Assembly: GCF_017876315.1 (NCBI RefSeq)
Contig: NZ_JAGINU010000001.1
Span: 3,906,001-3,970,000 of the forward strand
Length of the DNA: 64,000 nucleotides
Direction of reading: 5' to 3'
Source of the DNA: Pseudonocardia parietis
GTDB taxonomy: Bacteria > Actinomycetota > Actinomycetes > Mycobacteriales > Pseudonocardiaceae
Translations under genes and position numbers: made by a program
Shown: in pieces, positions 50,901-59,113 of the stretch
How the letters are laid out: each line of letters opens with the position of its first letter
How positions within the stretch are numbered: position 1 is the first letter of the stretch
The notes under the pieces: model-generated
Databases searched by the model: none
What the model was told of the DNA's origin: nothing
The model's input: the letters and a program-made list of their open reading frames with translations, nothing else

Positions 50901-51168
50901 ACCGGCTGCGCAGGATCCGCTGACCACCGCCGACGAGCTTGGTGAACCGCGCGTCGTCGCAGAGGTCGTTCACCATGTCCAGGCCGGACACGACGTAGCG
51001 GTCCCCCTCCGGGGTGCGCAGCCGCATGATCGGTCCGTAGCGGCGGGTGAGCTCCATCAGCGCCTGGATGGTCCGGCCGGCCGGGACGTCGAGGGCGTTG
51101 CCGATCAGCGGCAGCGGCCGCGGCCCCGGGACGGCATCGGTCGCCGGGCGACGTGCGGGTGCGGCCAT
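47935..51168 (-). CDS. Self-sufficient cytochrome P450 fused to FMN/FAD reductase (CYP102/BM3 type)
   Basis: A 1077-residue fusion, near the length of P450 BM3. Residues about 1-470 are P450: the I-helix AGHETTSG, the ExxR motif DETLRLWP, and the haem loop FGSGQRACIGRQFAMQEAV with the cysteine near residue 411. A Pro/Ala linker follows. The FMN domain begins FGSNLGTAEDVAGRIA near residue 500. The FAD/NADPH part has PRYYSISSAPE, GVCSTHL and GAGTGMAPFRGFCQ. NADPH electrons reach the haem without a separate partner, to hydroxylate fatty acids or similar substrates. GAGGAG precedes the ATG. A membrane protein gene lies 31 bp upstream in the same operon. Confidence 0.94.
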   Translation of the reverse strand: MAAPARRPATDAVPGPRPLPLIGNALDVPAGRTIQALMELTRRYGPIMRLRTPEGDRYVVSGLDMVNDLCDDARFTKLVGGGQRILRSRFTSAGLFTADTDDPLWRSAHDILLPSFSTRAMRGYLPQMIDIAQQLMLKWERTNPGEPVDVTADTTRLTLDTIALCGFGYRFNSFYRETNHPFVDAMLGVLAESQARTRMPPALVRARRGAEHRFARDLALLTGTVGTILDDRRRSADPGDDLLAHMLTGTDKQGRQLPDHNIVSQCITFLVAGHETTSGLLSFAIAYLIKHPDVVARAQQEVDRVLGTDPGVEPSAEMLGRLTYVRQILDETLRLWPTAPAFTRRPYADDTVGGHPMARGTAIIALTPMLHRLPEVWGPDAERFDPDHFAPDRRDAIPPNAFKPFGSGQRACIGRQFAMQEAVLVLGMLLQRFELVDHTGYRLKIKEALTLKPEGLTVTLRPRSGRTSGAGPAAVLATPAAAPAAAPATGDRHGTPLLVLFGSNLGTAEDVAGRIARDAIDRGYSARTAPLDSATRDLPTAGAVVIVSASYNGTPPDNAAGFCTWLRETATPAGAAAGVRYTVFGCGNRDWASTYQAVPTLIDDRLAALGGTRVHPRGEGDARGDFDGQYAAWYGDLWDDLGTALGLGGRDAAAPAAGPRLRLEYENRRASAPVVRSYRSVPALVRANRELTSGAGDRSVRHLEIELPAGTTYATGDHLGVLPRNDTALVRRVLTRFGLDPGTYVTVAATGAAPTHLPTGEPYPLLAVLAGCVELQDPAGRAGIAALAAHLPPGPERTGLDGLVGTDEASRARYREQVALPRRSLLDLLEFHPSSTLPFDAFLDALPPLRPRYYSISSAPETEPHPSVTVGVLEGPARSGDGVHRGVCSTHLRDTAPGGTVFVLVREPSIAFRPPENPHRPMIMVGAGTGMAPFRGFCQERTSLQERGVPVAESLLVLGCRDPHDDLLYADELRVFADAGVARLLPACSRVPGHPHRYVQHVLVAQAQQVWEFLERDAVVYVCGNAATMAPAVRAALVEVFRDRTGAGAPQGEAWLAGLRASGRYLEDIWGESAVLG

Positions 51169-51199
51169 GACGGCTCCTCGGTCCGGGGGACGGCTGGGG

Positions 51200-51877
51200 T
51201 CAGGACGGTGCGGGTTCGGCCGCCACGGCGGCCGGGGCGCGGCGGGCGTGCACGAGCAGGCTCGCGGCGACCAGCACCACCCAGGCCGGCAGGACGAGCG
51301 CGGCGGCGGGGTCGGTGCTCGCGGTGAGCAGCAGGAACGCGGCGAGCAGGTACCCGAGCACCGCGACCGGGCCGGGCAGCACCCCGCCGGCACGCAGCAG
51401 GGTCGTCGTGGTGATCGCGAACATCCCGGCGCCGCGGACCGCGAACACGAAGAACAGTGCGTACCCGACGGCGGTCAGTGCCCGTGCCACCTGCGGCTCG
51501 ACCGGCGGTGCGTTCCCCAGCGACGACGCCAGTGCCGGTGCCGCGACGGCGGCCGTGGCCGCGAACAGCATGGCGACGAACAGCACGCCGGAGAGCAGGT
51601 TGAGCCCGTGCGCCATCGCCGCCGGCGTCGGGGTCAGGGTGTCGAGCAGGGCACGCATCGCCGTCATGTGCCAGAGGAACGCGATGCCCGCGAGCGGGAC
51701 GAGGTAGAGCCCGACCGCGACCAGCAGCCCGTCCCCGCCGCCTGCCTGGAAGGCGGCGTAGCGGGTGTCCGGGTCGGCGAGGCCGGGGGCGCGGTGCAGC
51801 AGCACCAGCGCCGCGACGAACAGGGCGGCGAACAGCAGACCGGTGGCGGCGGCGAGCCGGGCGGACGGGCCGTTCAC
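51200..51877 (-). CDS. Membrane protein, six TM segments, cotranscribed with the P450
   Basis: A 225-residue hydrophobic protein. Segments near ATGLLFAALFVAALVLLH, LLVAVGLYLVPLAGIAFLWH, LLSGVLFVAMLFAATAAVAA, VGYALFFVFAVRGAGMFAI, VAVLGYLLAAFLLLTAST and LPAWVVLVAASLLVHARR make six helices. LYLVPLAGIAFLWHMTAMRALL is the most conserved-looking part. There is no enzyme motif. It is 31 bp upstream of the CYP102-type gene on the same strand, so the two are probably one transcript; a role in substrate delivery is only a guess. Confidence 0.75.
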   Translation of the reverse strand: MNGPSARLAAATGLLFAALFVAALVLLHRAPGLADPDTRYAAFQAGGGDGLLVAVGLYLVPLAGIAFLWHMTAMRALLDTLTPTPAAMAHGLNLLSGVLFVAMLFAATAAVAAPALASSLGNAPPVEPQVARALTAVGYALFFVFAVRGAGMFAITTTTLLRAGGVLPGPVAVLGYLLAAFLLLTASTDPAAALVLPAWVVLVAASLLVHARRAPAAVAAEPAPS

Positions 51878-51956
51878 CGGGCGCCGTCCGCGGTCGTGTT
51901 CATCCGATGACCAGACCGCACCCCGGCGGCCCGGTCCATCCCCACTTTCGACGGTT

Positions 51957-51967
51957 TACCGCCGGTA
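51957..51967. promoter_or_regulatory. Short palindrome upstream of the membrane protein-P450 operon
   Basis: TACCGCCGGTA at 51957-51967 is palindromic about one central base, 80 bp before the membrane protein start. BM3 genes in other bacteria are repressed by TetR-type BM3R1 through a larger palindrome; nothing of that size is seen here and no such gene is adjacent. This site is weak evidence. Confidence 0.25.
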
Positions 51968-51986
51968 GGTCACTGCCAGGAGACCG

Positions 51987-52208
51987 TCAGCGGTGGTCGG
52001 CCTGCGCGGCGGCGTGCTGGATCGCGGCGGGGGACAGGCCGCGGCGGGCGCCGTCCCACTCGCCGGTGTCGGGCAGCTCGCAGGGCAGCGCGTGCACGTG
52101 GCTGCGCACCGCGGCCCCGTCGGGGCCGACCACGTCCTGGGCCCGGAACGGCTCGCGGGTGCGGTCGATCGGGTTCAGGCAGACCTCGCAGAGCAGGTCC
52201 CGGATCAT
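51987..52208 (-). CDS. CxxC microprotein (second of a paralogous pair)
   Basis: A 73-residue protein from the ATG at 52208, which overlaps the stop of the preceding microprotein by 4 bases. LLCEVCLNPIDRTREPF opens with a CxxC, and VRSHVHALPCELPD later gives HxxxC. This is the same cysteine-histidine layout as its upstream partner, so a C2HC zinc site is likely. The tail GEWDGARRGLSPAAIQHAAAQAD looks helical. I do not recognise a named family. Confidence 0.7.
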   Translation of the reverse strand: MIRDLLCEVCLNPIDRTREPFRAQDVVGPDGAAVRSHVHALPCELPDTGEWDGARRGLSPAAIQHAAAQADHR

Positions 52209-52393
52209 GCCGCTCGCCCCCGCTGCTCGGCCGGGGTGACGCTCCCGGCGGCGGGGCAGGCGTCGACGTGCACGACCGCGTGGCGCCAGGCGACGTTCCC
52301 GGCGGCGTCGGAGTGGTCGATGTGGGCCAGCCGGTAGTAGCGGTCGGTCGTGGGGTCGACCGGGCCGTAGCACCGTTCGCAGAGCAGAGTCAT
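52205..52393 (-). CDS. CxxC microprotein (first of a paralogous pair)
   Basis: A 62-residue protein, MTLLCERCYGPVDPTTDRYY at the start and HAVVHVDACPAAG near residue 45. The LCExC(x2)PxD opening and HxxxC closing are shared with the downstream protein, indicating gene duplication and probably a zinc finger. The ATGA overlap with the next gene suggests equimolar production of both. No ribosome site is clear. Function is unknown; small zinc-finger proteins in actinobacteria are often transcription or anti-sigma partners, but nothing here shows that. Confidence 0.7.
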   Translation of the reverse strand: MTLLCERCYGPVDPTTDRYYRLAHIDHSDAAGNVAWRHAVVHVDACPAAGSVTPAEQRGRAA

Positions 52394-52638
52394 CGTGAGC
52401 GTGCCTCGGAGGTATCGGGATCGGGCGTCAATGCTGTACCCGCGCGCCCGGGGGCGGACACCGGAACGTGACCGGCACCGCTGTGTCCTGCCCCACCTGC
52501 TGAACCCGCAGGAGTGGCGACGTCGCTGTGGGTGCCCGACGCGCCGGGCCGCCTCGGCGGTGCTGTCGCCCCCCTCTCCTAGACTCGCCCGGTCCGCCGC
52601 AGCCCCCGAACGTCGCCCCCGAGGTACGGAGCCGCCCC

Positions 52639-53871
52639 GTGCGCCTGGTCCACGCCGCCGACCTGCACCTGGACAGCCCCCTGCGCGGGCTGTCCCGGCT
52701 CGGCGACTCCGACCTCGCCGCGACGCTGCGCTCGGCCACCCGGCGGGCCTGCGAGAACCTGGTGGACGCCGTCGTCGACCACCGGGCGGACGCGCTGCTG
52801 CTGGCCGGTGACGTCTACGACGGGGACTGGAAGGACTACGCCACCGGTGCCTTCTTCGTCCGCCAGCTGTCCCGGCTGCACGACGAGGGCATCCCGGTCT
52901 TCCTGATCAACGGCAACCACGACGCCGAGTCCGAGATCACCCGCTCGCTGCGGCTGCCCCCGAACACGCACCGGCTCGCGACCGACGCCCCGGAGACGGT
53001 CGTCCTCGACGACCTCGGGCTGGCCGTGCACGGGCAGGGCTTCGCCCGCCGGGCCGTCGTGGAGAACCTGGTGCCCGCCTATCCCGACCGGATCCCCGGC
53101 CTGGTGAACGCCGGCATGCTGCACACCTCGGTGCAGGGCGACGACCGGCACGACACCTACGCCCCCTGCCGGCCCGACGACCTGTCCGGCTGCGGGTACG
53201 AGTACTTCGCGCTCGGGCACGTGCACGAGCAGCGGGTCGTCTGCGACGGCCTGCACACGGCCGCGTTCTCCGGGAACCTGCAGGGCCGCCACCCCCAGGA
53301 GCGGGGAGCCAAGGGCGCGCTGCTCGTCGACGTGGAACCCGGGCGGGCCGCGCAGCTCGAGCCGCTGGAGCTCGACGTCGCCCGCTGGGAGCTGGTGGAG
53401 GTCGACATCACCGGACTGGCCGGTGCCGACGAGGTGTTCGACGCCGTCGCCGCGGCCGTGCGGGAGCGGTGTGTCCGGGCCGCGCCGCGCGCGGTCGTCG
53501 CGCAGGTGACGCTGTACGGCGCCGGCCCGGCCGCGGCGGAGCTGACCGCGACCGAGCGGGTCCGCACCGAGCTGGAGCTCGCCGCGGAGAACGCCGGCGC
53601 GGTCCTGGAGAAGATCCGCAACCGGACCCGGCCCCCGGCCGACGCCCTCGCCGTCGACCCCGAGCTGACCGCCGCGGTGTCCGCGACGGCCGCCGGGCTC
53701 GCCGCGGACCCGGACCGGGTCCGGGAGCTGGCCGCGCCGCTGGAACGCGAGGTCGGGCGGCGGCTGCGCGAGGCGGGCCTGCTGGACCTGCGCGACGACG
53801 AGCGGCTCGCCGCGCTGGCCCGCCAGGCCGAGCAGCAGCTGCTGGCCCGGATGGCGGGGGAGGGCTCGTGA
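52639..53871 (+). CDS. SbcD/YhaO-like DNA repair metallophosphoesterase
   Basis: A 410-residue protein from the GTG at 52639, with GGAG seven bases upstream. RLVHAADLHLDSPLRGL, LLLAGDVYDGDW, FLINGNHDAES and FALGHVHEQ are the five metal-binding motifs of calcineurin-like nucleases, in the Mre11/SbcD order. The C-terminal third is a capping/helix part ending ALARQAEQQLLARMAG. It overlaps the following SMC-like gene by 4 bases (GTGA), as a nuclease-ATPase pair. It should process DNA ends or hairpins during repair, with Mn2+. Confidence 0.9.
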   Translation: MRLVHAADLHLDSPLRGLSRLGDSDLAATLRSATRRACENLVDAVVDHRADALLLAGDVYDGDWKDYATGAFFVRQLSRLHDEGIPVFLINGNHDAESEITRSLRLPPNTHRLATDAPETVVLDDLGLAVHGQGFARRAVVENLVPAYPDRIPGLVNAGMLHTSVQGDDRHDTYAPCRPDDLSGCGYEYFALGHVHEQRVVCDGLHTAAFSGNLQGRHPQERGAKGALLVDVEPGRAAQLEPLELDVARWELVEVDITGLAGADEVFDAVAAAVRERCVRAAPRAVVAQVTLYGAGPAAAELTATERVRTELELAAENAGAVLEKIRNRTRPPADALAVDPELTAAVSATAAGLAADPDRVRELAAPLEREVGRRLREAGLLDLRDDERLAALARQAEQQLLARMAGEGS

Positions 53872-56800
53872 GCGCGGCGCTGCGCGCGCTGGTCCTGGAA
53901 CGCTACGGCGCCTACGAGGACCGGTCGCTGACCCTGGGCACCGGGCTGACGATCGTGTCCGGCCCGAACGAGGCGGGCAAGACCACCCTGCTCGATGCGC
54001 TGTCCGACCTGCTGTGGGGGATGCCCCGCCCGGCGAAGCACGCCTACGCCGTCAGTCCGGCCCGGCTCGCCGTCGCCGCCCGGGTCACCCACGGCGACGG
54101 CGAGCGGGTCCTGCGCCGGACCACCCGCGGCCTGCACGACGACGAGGGCACCGCCGTCGACGCCCCCTGGGGCGCCGGCGGCGCGGAGGCCCGCAAGCGC
54201 TGGCGGGAGGGCTTCGGCCTGGGCCACGAGCAGCTCCGCGACGGCGGGCGCAAGCTCTGCGCCGGCGGCGGCGACCTCGCCGAGCTCGTGTTCACCGCGC
54301 GCAGCGGCCGCGACGCCCGGACCCTGGTCGCCGCGCTCGACGCCGAGGCCGACGCGCTCTACAAGGAGCACCGCGGCAGCAGGTCGGTGCAGGTGCGGGC
54401 CGCGTTCGCCCGCTTCACCGATGCCGAGAAGGCCGCCGCGGACCGGACCTCGCGGGCCGGTGAGGTCACCGCGCTCGCCGACGAGATCGCCCGCCTGGAA
54501 CGCCGGGCCACCGAGCTCGCCCGCACCCGCCGCACCGCCGCCGACGACGCCGACCGGGCCCGCCAGGCCGTCCGGGGCCGCGAACCGGCCCGCGAGCTGG
54601 CCGAGCTGCACGCCGAACGCGACGCCCTGTGCGCCACCGGTGCCGCGCTCGACGTGGGGTCGCTGGCCGAGTACACCCGCGCGACGGCCGACCGGGAGAC
54701 CGCCGAGCGCCGCCGCGACGAGCACCGCGAGCGGGCCGAAGAGCTGCGCTCCGACCGCGCCGAGCTCGATCTCGACGAGGACCTGCTCGCCGACGCCACC
54801 CGGATCCGGGAGCTCGAGTCCGCCGCACAGGCCCGCCGGGCCGACGCCGAGCGGGCGGCCGGATTGCGCGCCGACGCCGCCGAGCTGCACCGCCGCGCCG
54901 AGACCGCGCTGGCCGGCCTGGTCGCCGAGGACGGGCGCAGCGCCGACGAGCGGCTCGCCGCCGTGCACCTGCCCGCCGACCGGGCCCGCGACCTCGACGC
55001 GATCGCCCGGCGGCTGCACGACGCCGTCGTCGAGGCCGAGCGGGCCGAGCGGCTGCACGCCGAGGCCCTCGCCGAGGTGCGGGAGGTCGCCGAGGTGCCC
55101 GGCGGGCTGGACCCCGACCAGGTCGGCCGGGTCGCCGAGGTCCGCCGCGCGATCGAGGCCGAGGGATCGGCGGCCGCGCTGTGCCGGGCCGCGGTGGTCG
55201 AGCGGGACGCGGCGCTGGCCCGCCGGGCCGAGGCCCTGCAGGTGGCGGGTCACCGCGGCCCGGACACCGCGACCGTGCTGGCGCCGCCGGTGCGCGAGGT
55301 ACGCACGCTGCGGACCGCGCTGCGCTCCGCCGAGCAGGACCAGCGCTCCGCCGAGCGGGCCGCCGCCGACGCCGCCGAGCGCGAGCACCGTGCCCGCTCG
55401 GCCCGCGACGGGGTCGTCGCCCGCGGCCGTCCGGTGGGGCCCGACGCACTGGCCGCCGCCCGCGCCGAACGGGACGCCGCCGTGCAGGAGCTGCTGTCCG
55501 CCCGGTCCGCGGTACCCGCGGCGCGGGTCGCGGCCGCCGTCGCCGCGGCGGACCGGGTCGCCGACGACATGATCGAGTCCGCGGACCGGGTCGCCGAGCT
55601 CGCGCACCGCGAGGCCGAGCTGGACGCGGCGTGCGCCGAGGCCGCCGACGCGGCCGCCGACGTCGACGACGCCCGCGCCCGCGCCGAGAACGCCCGGACC
55701 GCCTGGGCGACGCTGTGGCGCTCGCACGGTGTCGCCGTCCCGGACCCGGACGACGCCGACGGCGTGGTCACCGCGCTCACCGACGCGGTCCGCGCGCAGG
55801 GCGAGGTGGGCCGCGCCGACGAGCGCCTCGCCCGGCTGCGCGACCAGGCCGACGAGCAGGAACGGGCCCTCGCCGCGGCGCTGGCCGCCGCCGGTCGTCC
55901 GCGCGACGGGGCACCGCTGGACGTCCTGCTCGTCGCCGCGGGCGACCTCGCGACCGAGGCCGAGCACGCCCGCGACCGCCGGGTGCTGCTGCACCGGCTG
56001 CGCAGCGAGTCCGAGCGCGCCGGGGGCGCCGCCGACGCCGCCCGGCACGAGTGCGAGCTGGCGCGGTCGCGCTGGCGCTTCGCCCTGCGCAGCGCCGGGC
56101 TGCCCACCGATCTCGGGCCGTCCGGGTGGGACACCCGCCGCGACACCGTCGCCGACGCCCAGCAGGCCGGCGCGACCGCCCGCCAGGACGACGCCGAGGC
56201 CAAGCGGCTCGAACGGGCCGTCAGCACGCACTGCCGGGCCGTCACCGCGCTCGTCGAGCGGCACCTGGACCGGGCCCCGACCGGGACCGCGTCCGCCGAC
56301 CGGCTCGGTGAGCTGGCCGACCGGGTCCGCGAGGTCACCAAGGCCGCGGTGTCGGCCGGGCACCTCGACGACGGCATCGTCGCCGCCGAGGACGCCGCCG
56401 CCCGGGCCGCCCGCGACGCCGCCGCCGCCGGCGCGGTGCTCGACCGGCTCGCCGTCGAGCTGGCGCTGACCGAGGCGATGGAGCCGGGCGGGCTGGAGGC
56501 CGCGGCCGAGCGCGGCGCGACGGTCGCCGACCTCGACGACCGGATCGCCGAGCAGGCACGGCTGCTCGCCGCCGCCGCGCCCGACCTCGACCCGGACGAG
56601 CTCGTCGCGTCCGCCCCGGAGACCGAACCGGGTGCGCTGGCCGAGGCGCTCGACCGTGCCGAGGCGCACGAGAGCGAGCTCGGCGCCGAACAGGACGAGA
56701 TCCGCGAGCAGCTCGGCGGACTGCGCGCGCGGCGCCGCGAGCTGGAGGAGGCCGAGGGCGCCGCCGAGCTGCACGCCCGCGCCCAGGAGGAGCTGGCCGG

Positions 56801-57377
56801 CGTCGCCGACGCCGCGGAGCGCTACCTCGTGCTGCACCTGCAGCGGGAGATCCTGCGCCGGGAGCTGGACGCCTACGAGCGCAGCCACGCCTCCCCGCTG
56901 CTGGTCCGGGCGGGGACGCTGCTGGAGCAGCTGACCGGCGGCCGGTTCGTCGCGCTGCGCCCGCCGTCCGAGCCGGGCTCGGGGACCCGCACCCTGGTCG
57001 CGGTCCGCTCCGACGGCGAGGAGCTGGCGCCGGAGAAGCTGTCGGAGGGCACCGCCGACCAGGTGCACCTGGCGTTGCGGCTGGCCGGCATCGAGCAGCT
57101 GCAGGCCGACCGGGCCGCGACCGGCCTGCCCCCGGTGCCGGTGGTCCTCGACGACATCCTGATGACCTTCGACGACGAGCGCGCCCCGGCCGCGATCCGG
57201 GTGCTCGCCGAGCTGGCCGGGTCGCAGCAGGTCCTGCTGTTCACCCACCACGAGCACCTGGTCGGGCTCGCCCGCGACACCGGCGTCGACTTCACCGTCG
57301 CCGAGCTGGGCCCGCCGGCCCCGGTCGACGTCGTGCTGGACGCCGAGGCGGCCCGGGCGACCCCGCTCGCGGGCTGA
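53868..57377 (+). CDS. YhaN-type SMC/Rad50-like AAA ATPase
   Basis: A 1169-residue protein from the GTG at 53868. ALVLERYGAYEDRSLTLGTGLTIVSGPNEAGKTTLLDALSDLLWG contains Walker A near residue 35. A very long charged Ala/Arg/Glu-rich coiled coil fills residues about 190-1000. The C-terminal part has LSEGTADQVHLALRLAG as the ABC signature and PVVLDDILMTFDDERAPAAI as Walker B, then LLFTHHEHLVGLA. This is the AAA_27/YhaN arrangement that partners an SbcD-like nuclease. The complex would tether and trim DNA ends. The antisense strand also has a very long open frame; this is a composition effect. Confidence 0.9.
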   Translation: MSAALRALVLERYGAYEDRSLTLGTGLTIVSGPNEAGKTTLLDALSDLLWGMPRPAKHAYAVSPARLAVAARVTHGDGERVLRRTTRGLHDDEGTAVDAPWGAGGAEARKRWREGFGLGHEQLRDGGRKLCAGGGDLAELVFTARSGRDARTLVAALDAEADALYKEHRGSRSVQVRAAFARFTDAEKAAADRTSRAGEVTALADEIARLERRATELARTRRTAADDADRARQAVRGREPARELAELHAERDALCATGAALDVGSLAEYTRATADRETAERRRDEHRERAEELRSDRAELDLDEDLLADATRIRELESAAQARRADAERAAGLRADAAELHRRAETALAGLVAEDGRSADERLAAVHLPADRARDLDAIARRLHDAVVEAERAERLHAEALAEVREVAEVPGGLDPDQVGRVAEVRRAIEAEGSAAALCRAAVVERDAALARRAEALQVAGHRGPDTATVLAPPVREVRTLRTALRSAEQDQRSAERAAADAAEREHRARSARDGVVARGRPVGPDALAAARAERDAAVQELLSARSAVPAARVAAAVAAADRVADDMIESADRVAELAHREAELDAACAEAADAAADVDDARARAENARTAWATLWRSHGVAVPDPDDADGVVTALTDAVRAQGEVGRADERLARLRDQADEQERALAAALAAAGRPRDGAPLDVLLVAAGDLATEAEHARDRRVLLHRLRSESERAGGAADAARHECELARSRWRFALRSAGLPTDLGPSGWDTRRDTVADAQQAGATARQDDAEAKRLERAVSTHCRAVTALVERHLDRAPTGTASADRLGELADRVREVTKAAVSAGHLDDGIVAAEDAAARAARDAAAAGAVLDRLAVELALTEAMEPGGLEAAAERGATVADLDDRIAEQARLLAAAAPDLDPDELVASAPETEPGALAEALDRAEAHESELGAEQDEIREQLGGLRARRRELEEAEGAAELHARAQEELAGVADAAERYLVLHLQREILRRELDAYERSHASPLLVRAGTLLEQLTGGRFVALRPPSEPGSGTRTLVAVRSDGEELAPEKLSEGTADQVHLALRLAGIEQLQADRAATGLPPVPVVLDDILMTFDDERAPAAIRVLAELAGSQQVLLFTHHEHLVGLARDTGVDFTVAELGPPAPVDVVLDAEAARATPLAG

Positions 57378-57403
57378 TCCGGCCCGGCCCGCAGACTGCC
57401 GTC

Positions 57404-58321
57404 ATGGACGCGTGCGGTGAGCGGTTCGTGATCGTCAGCGGGGACGCCAGGGCCGAGGTCGATGAGATCGGTGGCGGGCTCGCCGGGTTCGTCCAGGGTG
57501 GACGGGTACGGGTGGAGCCGCACCCGCCGACCGCCCGGCCCCCGAAGGGTTCCGGGGCGGTGCTGGCGCCGTGGCCGAACCGGGTCCGCGACGGCCGCTG
57601 GAGCCACCGCGGCACCGGGTACCGGCTCGCGCTGACCGAGCCCGACGCCGGCAACGCCATCCACGGCCTGCTCCGGCACGTGCCGTGGACGCTCACCGGC
57701 CGCGGCGGCGACCACGTGTCGCTCTCCGCCGTCGCGCCCGCCCAGCCGGGCTGGCCGCAGCCGGTGCGGGTGCGGGTCACCTACACCGTCGGCGCGGGCG
57801 GGCTCACCGTCGAGACCACGGTGGAGAACCTCGGGTCCGCCCCGGTGCCGTTCGGGCTCGGCTTCCACCCCTACCTGCGGGTCGGCGACGTGCCCACCGA
57901 CGAGCTGGACCTGACCCTGGCCGCGCGGACGTCGCTGCCGTTGCACGACGGGCTGCCCGCCGGCCCGGCGGTCGCCCTGGAACGCTCGTTCTCCTCCACC
58001 CCGCTGGCCGGGCTGGACCTGGACGACACGTTCGGCGGGTGCCGCCCCGGTGACGGCGACGAGTTCGTCCGGCACCGGGTCGCCGCCCCGGACGACGGCG
58101 GGACCGAGCTGTGGGCCGACCCGGCGTTCGGCTGGGTGCAGGTGTTCACCCCGCCGGACTTCCCCCGCCAGGTCCCGGACGGCGCCGTCGTGGCCTCCCG
58201 GGCGGTCGCCGTCGAGCCGATGACCTGCCCGCCCGACGCCCTGAACAGCGGCACCGGGCTGATGGAGCTCGTGCCGGGGGAGGTCCACGTCCTGCGCTGG
58301 GGAGTCTGCGCGACCGACTGA
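57404..58321 (+). CDS. Aldose 1-epimerase
   Basis: A 305-residue protein of the galactose mutarotase fold. LAPWPNRVRDGRWSHRGTGYRL gives the NRI-like substrate loop. AIHGLLRHVPWTL and FGLGFHPYLRVGD carry the two catalytic histidines, and VAVEPMTCPPDALNSGTGL the Glu base. It interconverts alpha and beta anomers of aldoses. It could serve galactokinase, though the genes lie 16 kb apart. It starts 26 bp after the YhaN stop, perhaps as a separate unit. Confidence 0.9.
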   Translation: MDACGERFVIVSGDARAEVDEIGGGLAGFVQGGRVRVEPHPPTARPPKGSGAVLAPWPNRVRDGRWSHRGTGYRLALTEPDAGNAIHGLLRHVPWTLTGRGGDHVSLSAVAPAQPGWPQPVRVRVTYTVGAGGLTVETTVENLGSAPVPFGLGFHPYLRVGDVPTDELDLTLAARTSLPLHDGLPAGPAVALERSFSSTPLAGLDLDDTFGGCRPGDGDEFVRHRVAAPDDGGTELWADPAFGWVQVFTPPDFPRQVPDGAVVASRAVAVEPMTCPPDALNSGTGLMELVPGEVHVLRWGVCATD

Positions 58322-58382
58322 GTGATCCACTTCACGGTTCCGCGAGGGAATCCTCGGTCGATGGTTGAGCGCTTCACCAACC

Positions 58383-59000
58383 GTGACCGCACCGACCTCC
58401 GTACGCCTGCCCCGCCTCGACGAAGCCGGGCGCGCCGCACTGTTCACCGATGCCCGCACCGCGAACACCTTCACCGGTGAGCCGGTCTCCGACGAGACGC
58501 TGCGCGCCATCTGGGAGCTCGCGCAGTGGCCGCCGACCGCGGCCAACACGCAGCCGCTGCGCGTCACCTTCGTGCGCACCGGTGCGGGCCGGGAGCGGCT
58601 GATCCCGCTGCTCGCCGAGGGCAACCGGGCCAAGTCCGAGGCCGCCCCCGTCGTCGCACTGCTGGCCGCCGACCTGGACTTCCACGAGCACGCGCCGGTG
58701 ACCTTTCCGGTCAAGCCCGACTTCCGGGAGAGCCTCGAGGAGCAGGGCCGTGGGGGCCGCGAGCCCATGGCCCGGTTCAACGCGAGCCTGCAGGTGGGCT
58801 ACTTCCTGCTCGCCGCCCGCGCGCACGGCCTGGCCGCCGGCCCGATGGCCGGGTTCGACGCCGACGCCGTCACCGCCGAGTTCTTCCCCGGCGGACGGCA
58901 CCGTGCGCTGCTCGTGGTGAACCTGGGCCACCCGGCCGACGACGCCTGGCACCCCCGCCTGCCGCGCCTCGCCGCCGAGGACGTCCTGAGCTTCGCCTGA
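58383..59000 (+). CDS. Nitroreductase-family malonic semialdehyde reductase-like protein (RutE/HadB)
   Basis: A 205-residue FMN protein. VRLPRLDEAGRAALFTDARTANTFTGEPVSDETLRAIWELAQWPPTAANTQPLRVTFVR is the RutE-like opening. Later, MARFNASLQVGYFLLAARAHGLAAGPMAGFDADAV completes the fold. RutE reduces 3-oxopropanoate with NADPH in pyrimidine breakdown, but no rut genes are here. The start is uncertain: GTG at 58383 gives the usual length, while a TTG at 58365 would add six residues. Neither has a good ribosome site. Confidence 0.82.
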   Translation: MTAPTSVRLPRLDEAGRAALFTDARTANTFTGEPVSDETLRAIWELAQWPPTAANTQPLRVTFVRTGAGRERLIPLLAEGNRAKSEAAPVVALLAADLDFHEHAPVTFPVKPDFRESLEEQGRGGREPMARFNASLQVGYFLLAARAHGLAAGPMAGFDADAVTAEFFPGGRHRALLVVNLGHPADDAWHPRLPRLAAEDVLSFA

Positions 59001-59016
59001 GCATCGTGCCCACCCG

Positions 59017-59074
59017 CCGAGATGCGGCCCACGGGGCGGTGGAGATCGACATCTCCCGCTGAGCTGCATCTCGG
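59017..59074. terminator. Nested hairpins between nitroreductase and ABC transporter genes
   Basis: CCGAGATGC at 59017-59025 pairs with GCATCTCGG at 59066-59074. Inside, GGAGAT (59041-59046) pairs with ATCTCC (59051-59056) over a CGAC tetraloop. The structure fills the 113-bp gap between two convergent genes and could terminate both transcripts. Confidence 0.65.
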
Positions 59075-59113
59075 TGCGGGTGGTCCGGGCACGGACGGAT
59101 CGAGCACAGGGGC

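Noticed and set aside
48166..51327. A 1053-codon plus-strand frame across the P450 fusion gene
   Set aside because: The minus-strand P450 has all catalytic motifs over its full length; the plus frame is only a composition shadow.
53157..57257. A 1366-codon open frame on the minus strand opposite the SbcD-YhaN pair
   Set aside because: It is antisense to two well-supported genes and its translation is low-complexity Gly/Arg/Val/Gln-rich with no motif. This is expected where third positions are almost always G or C.
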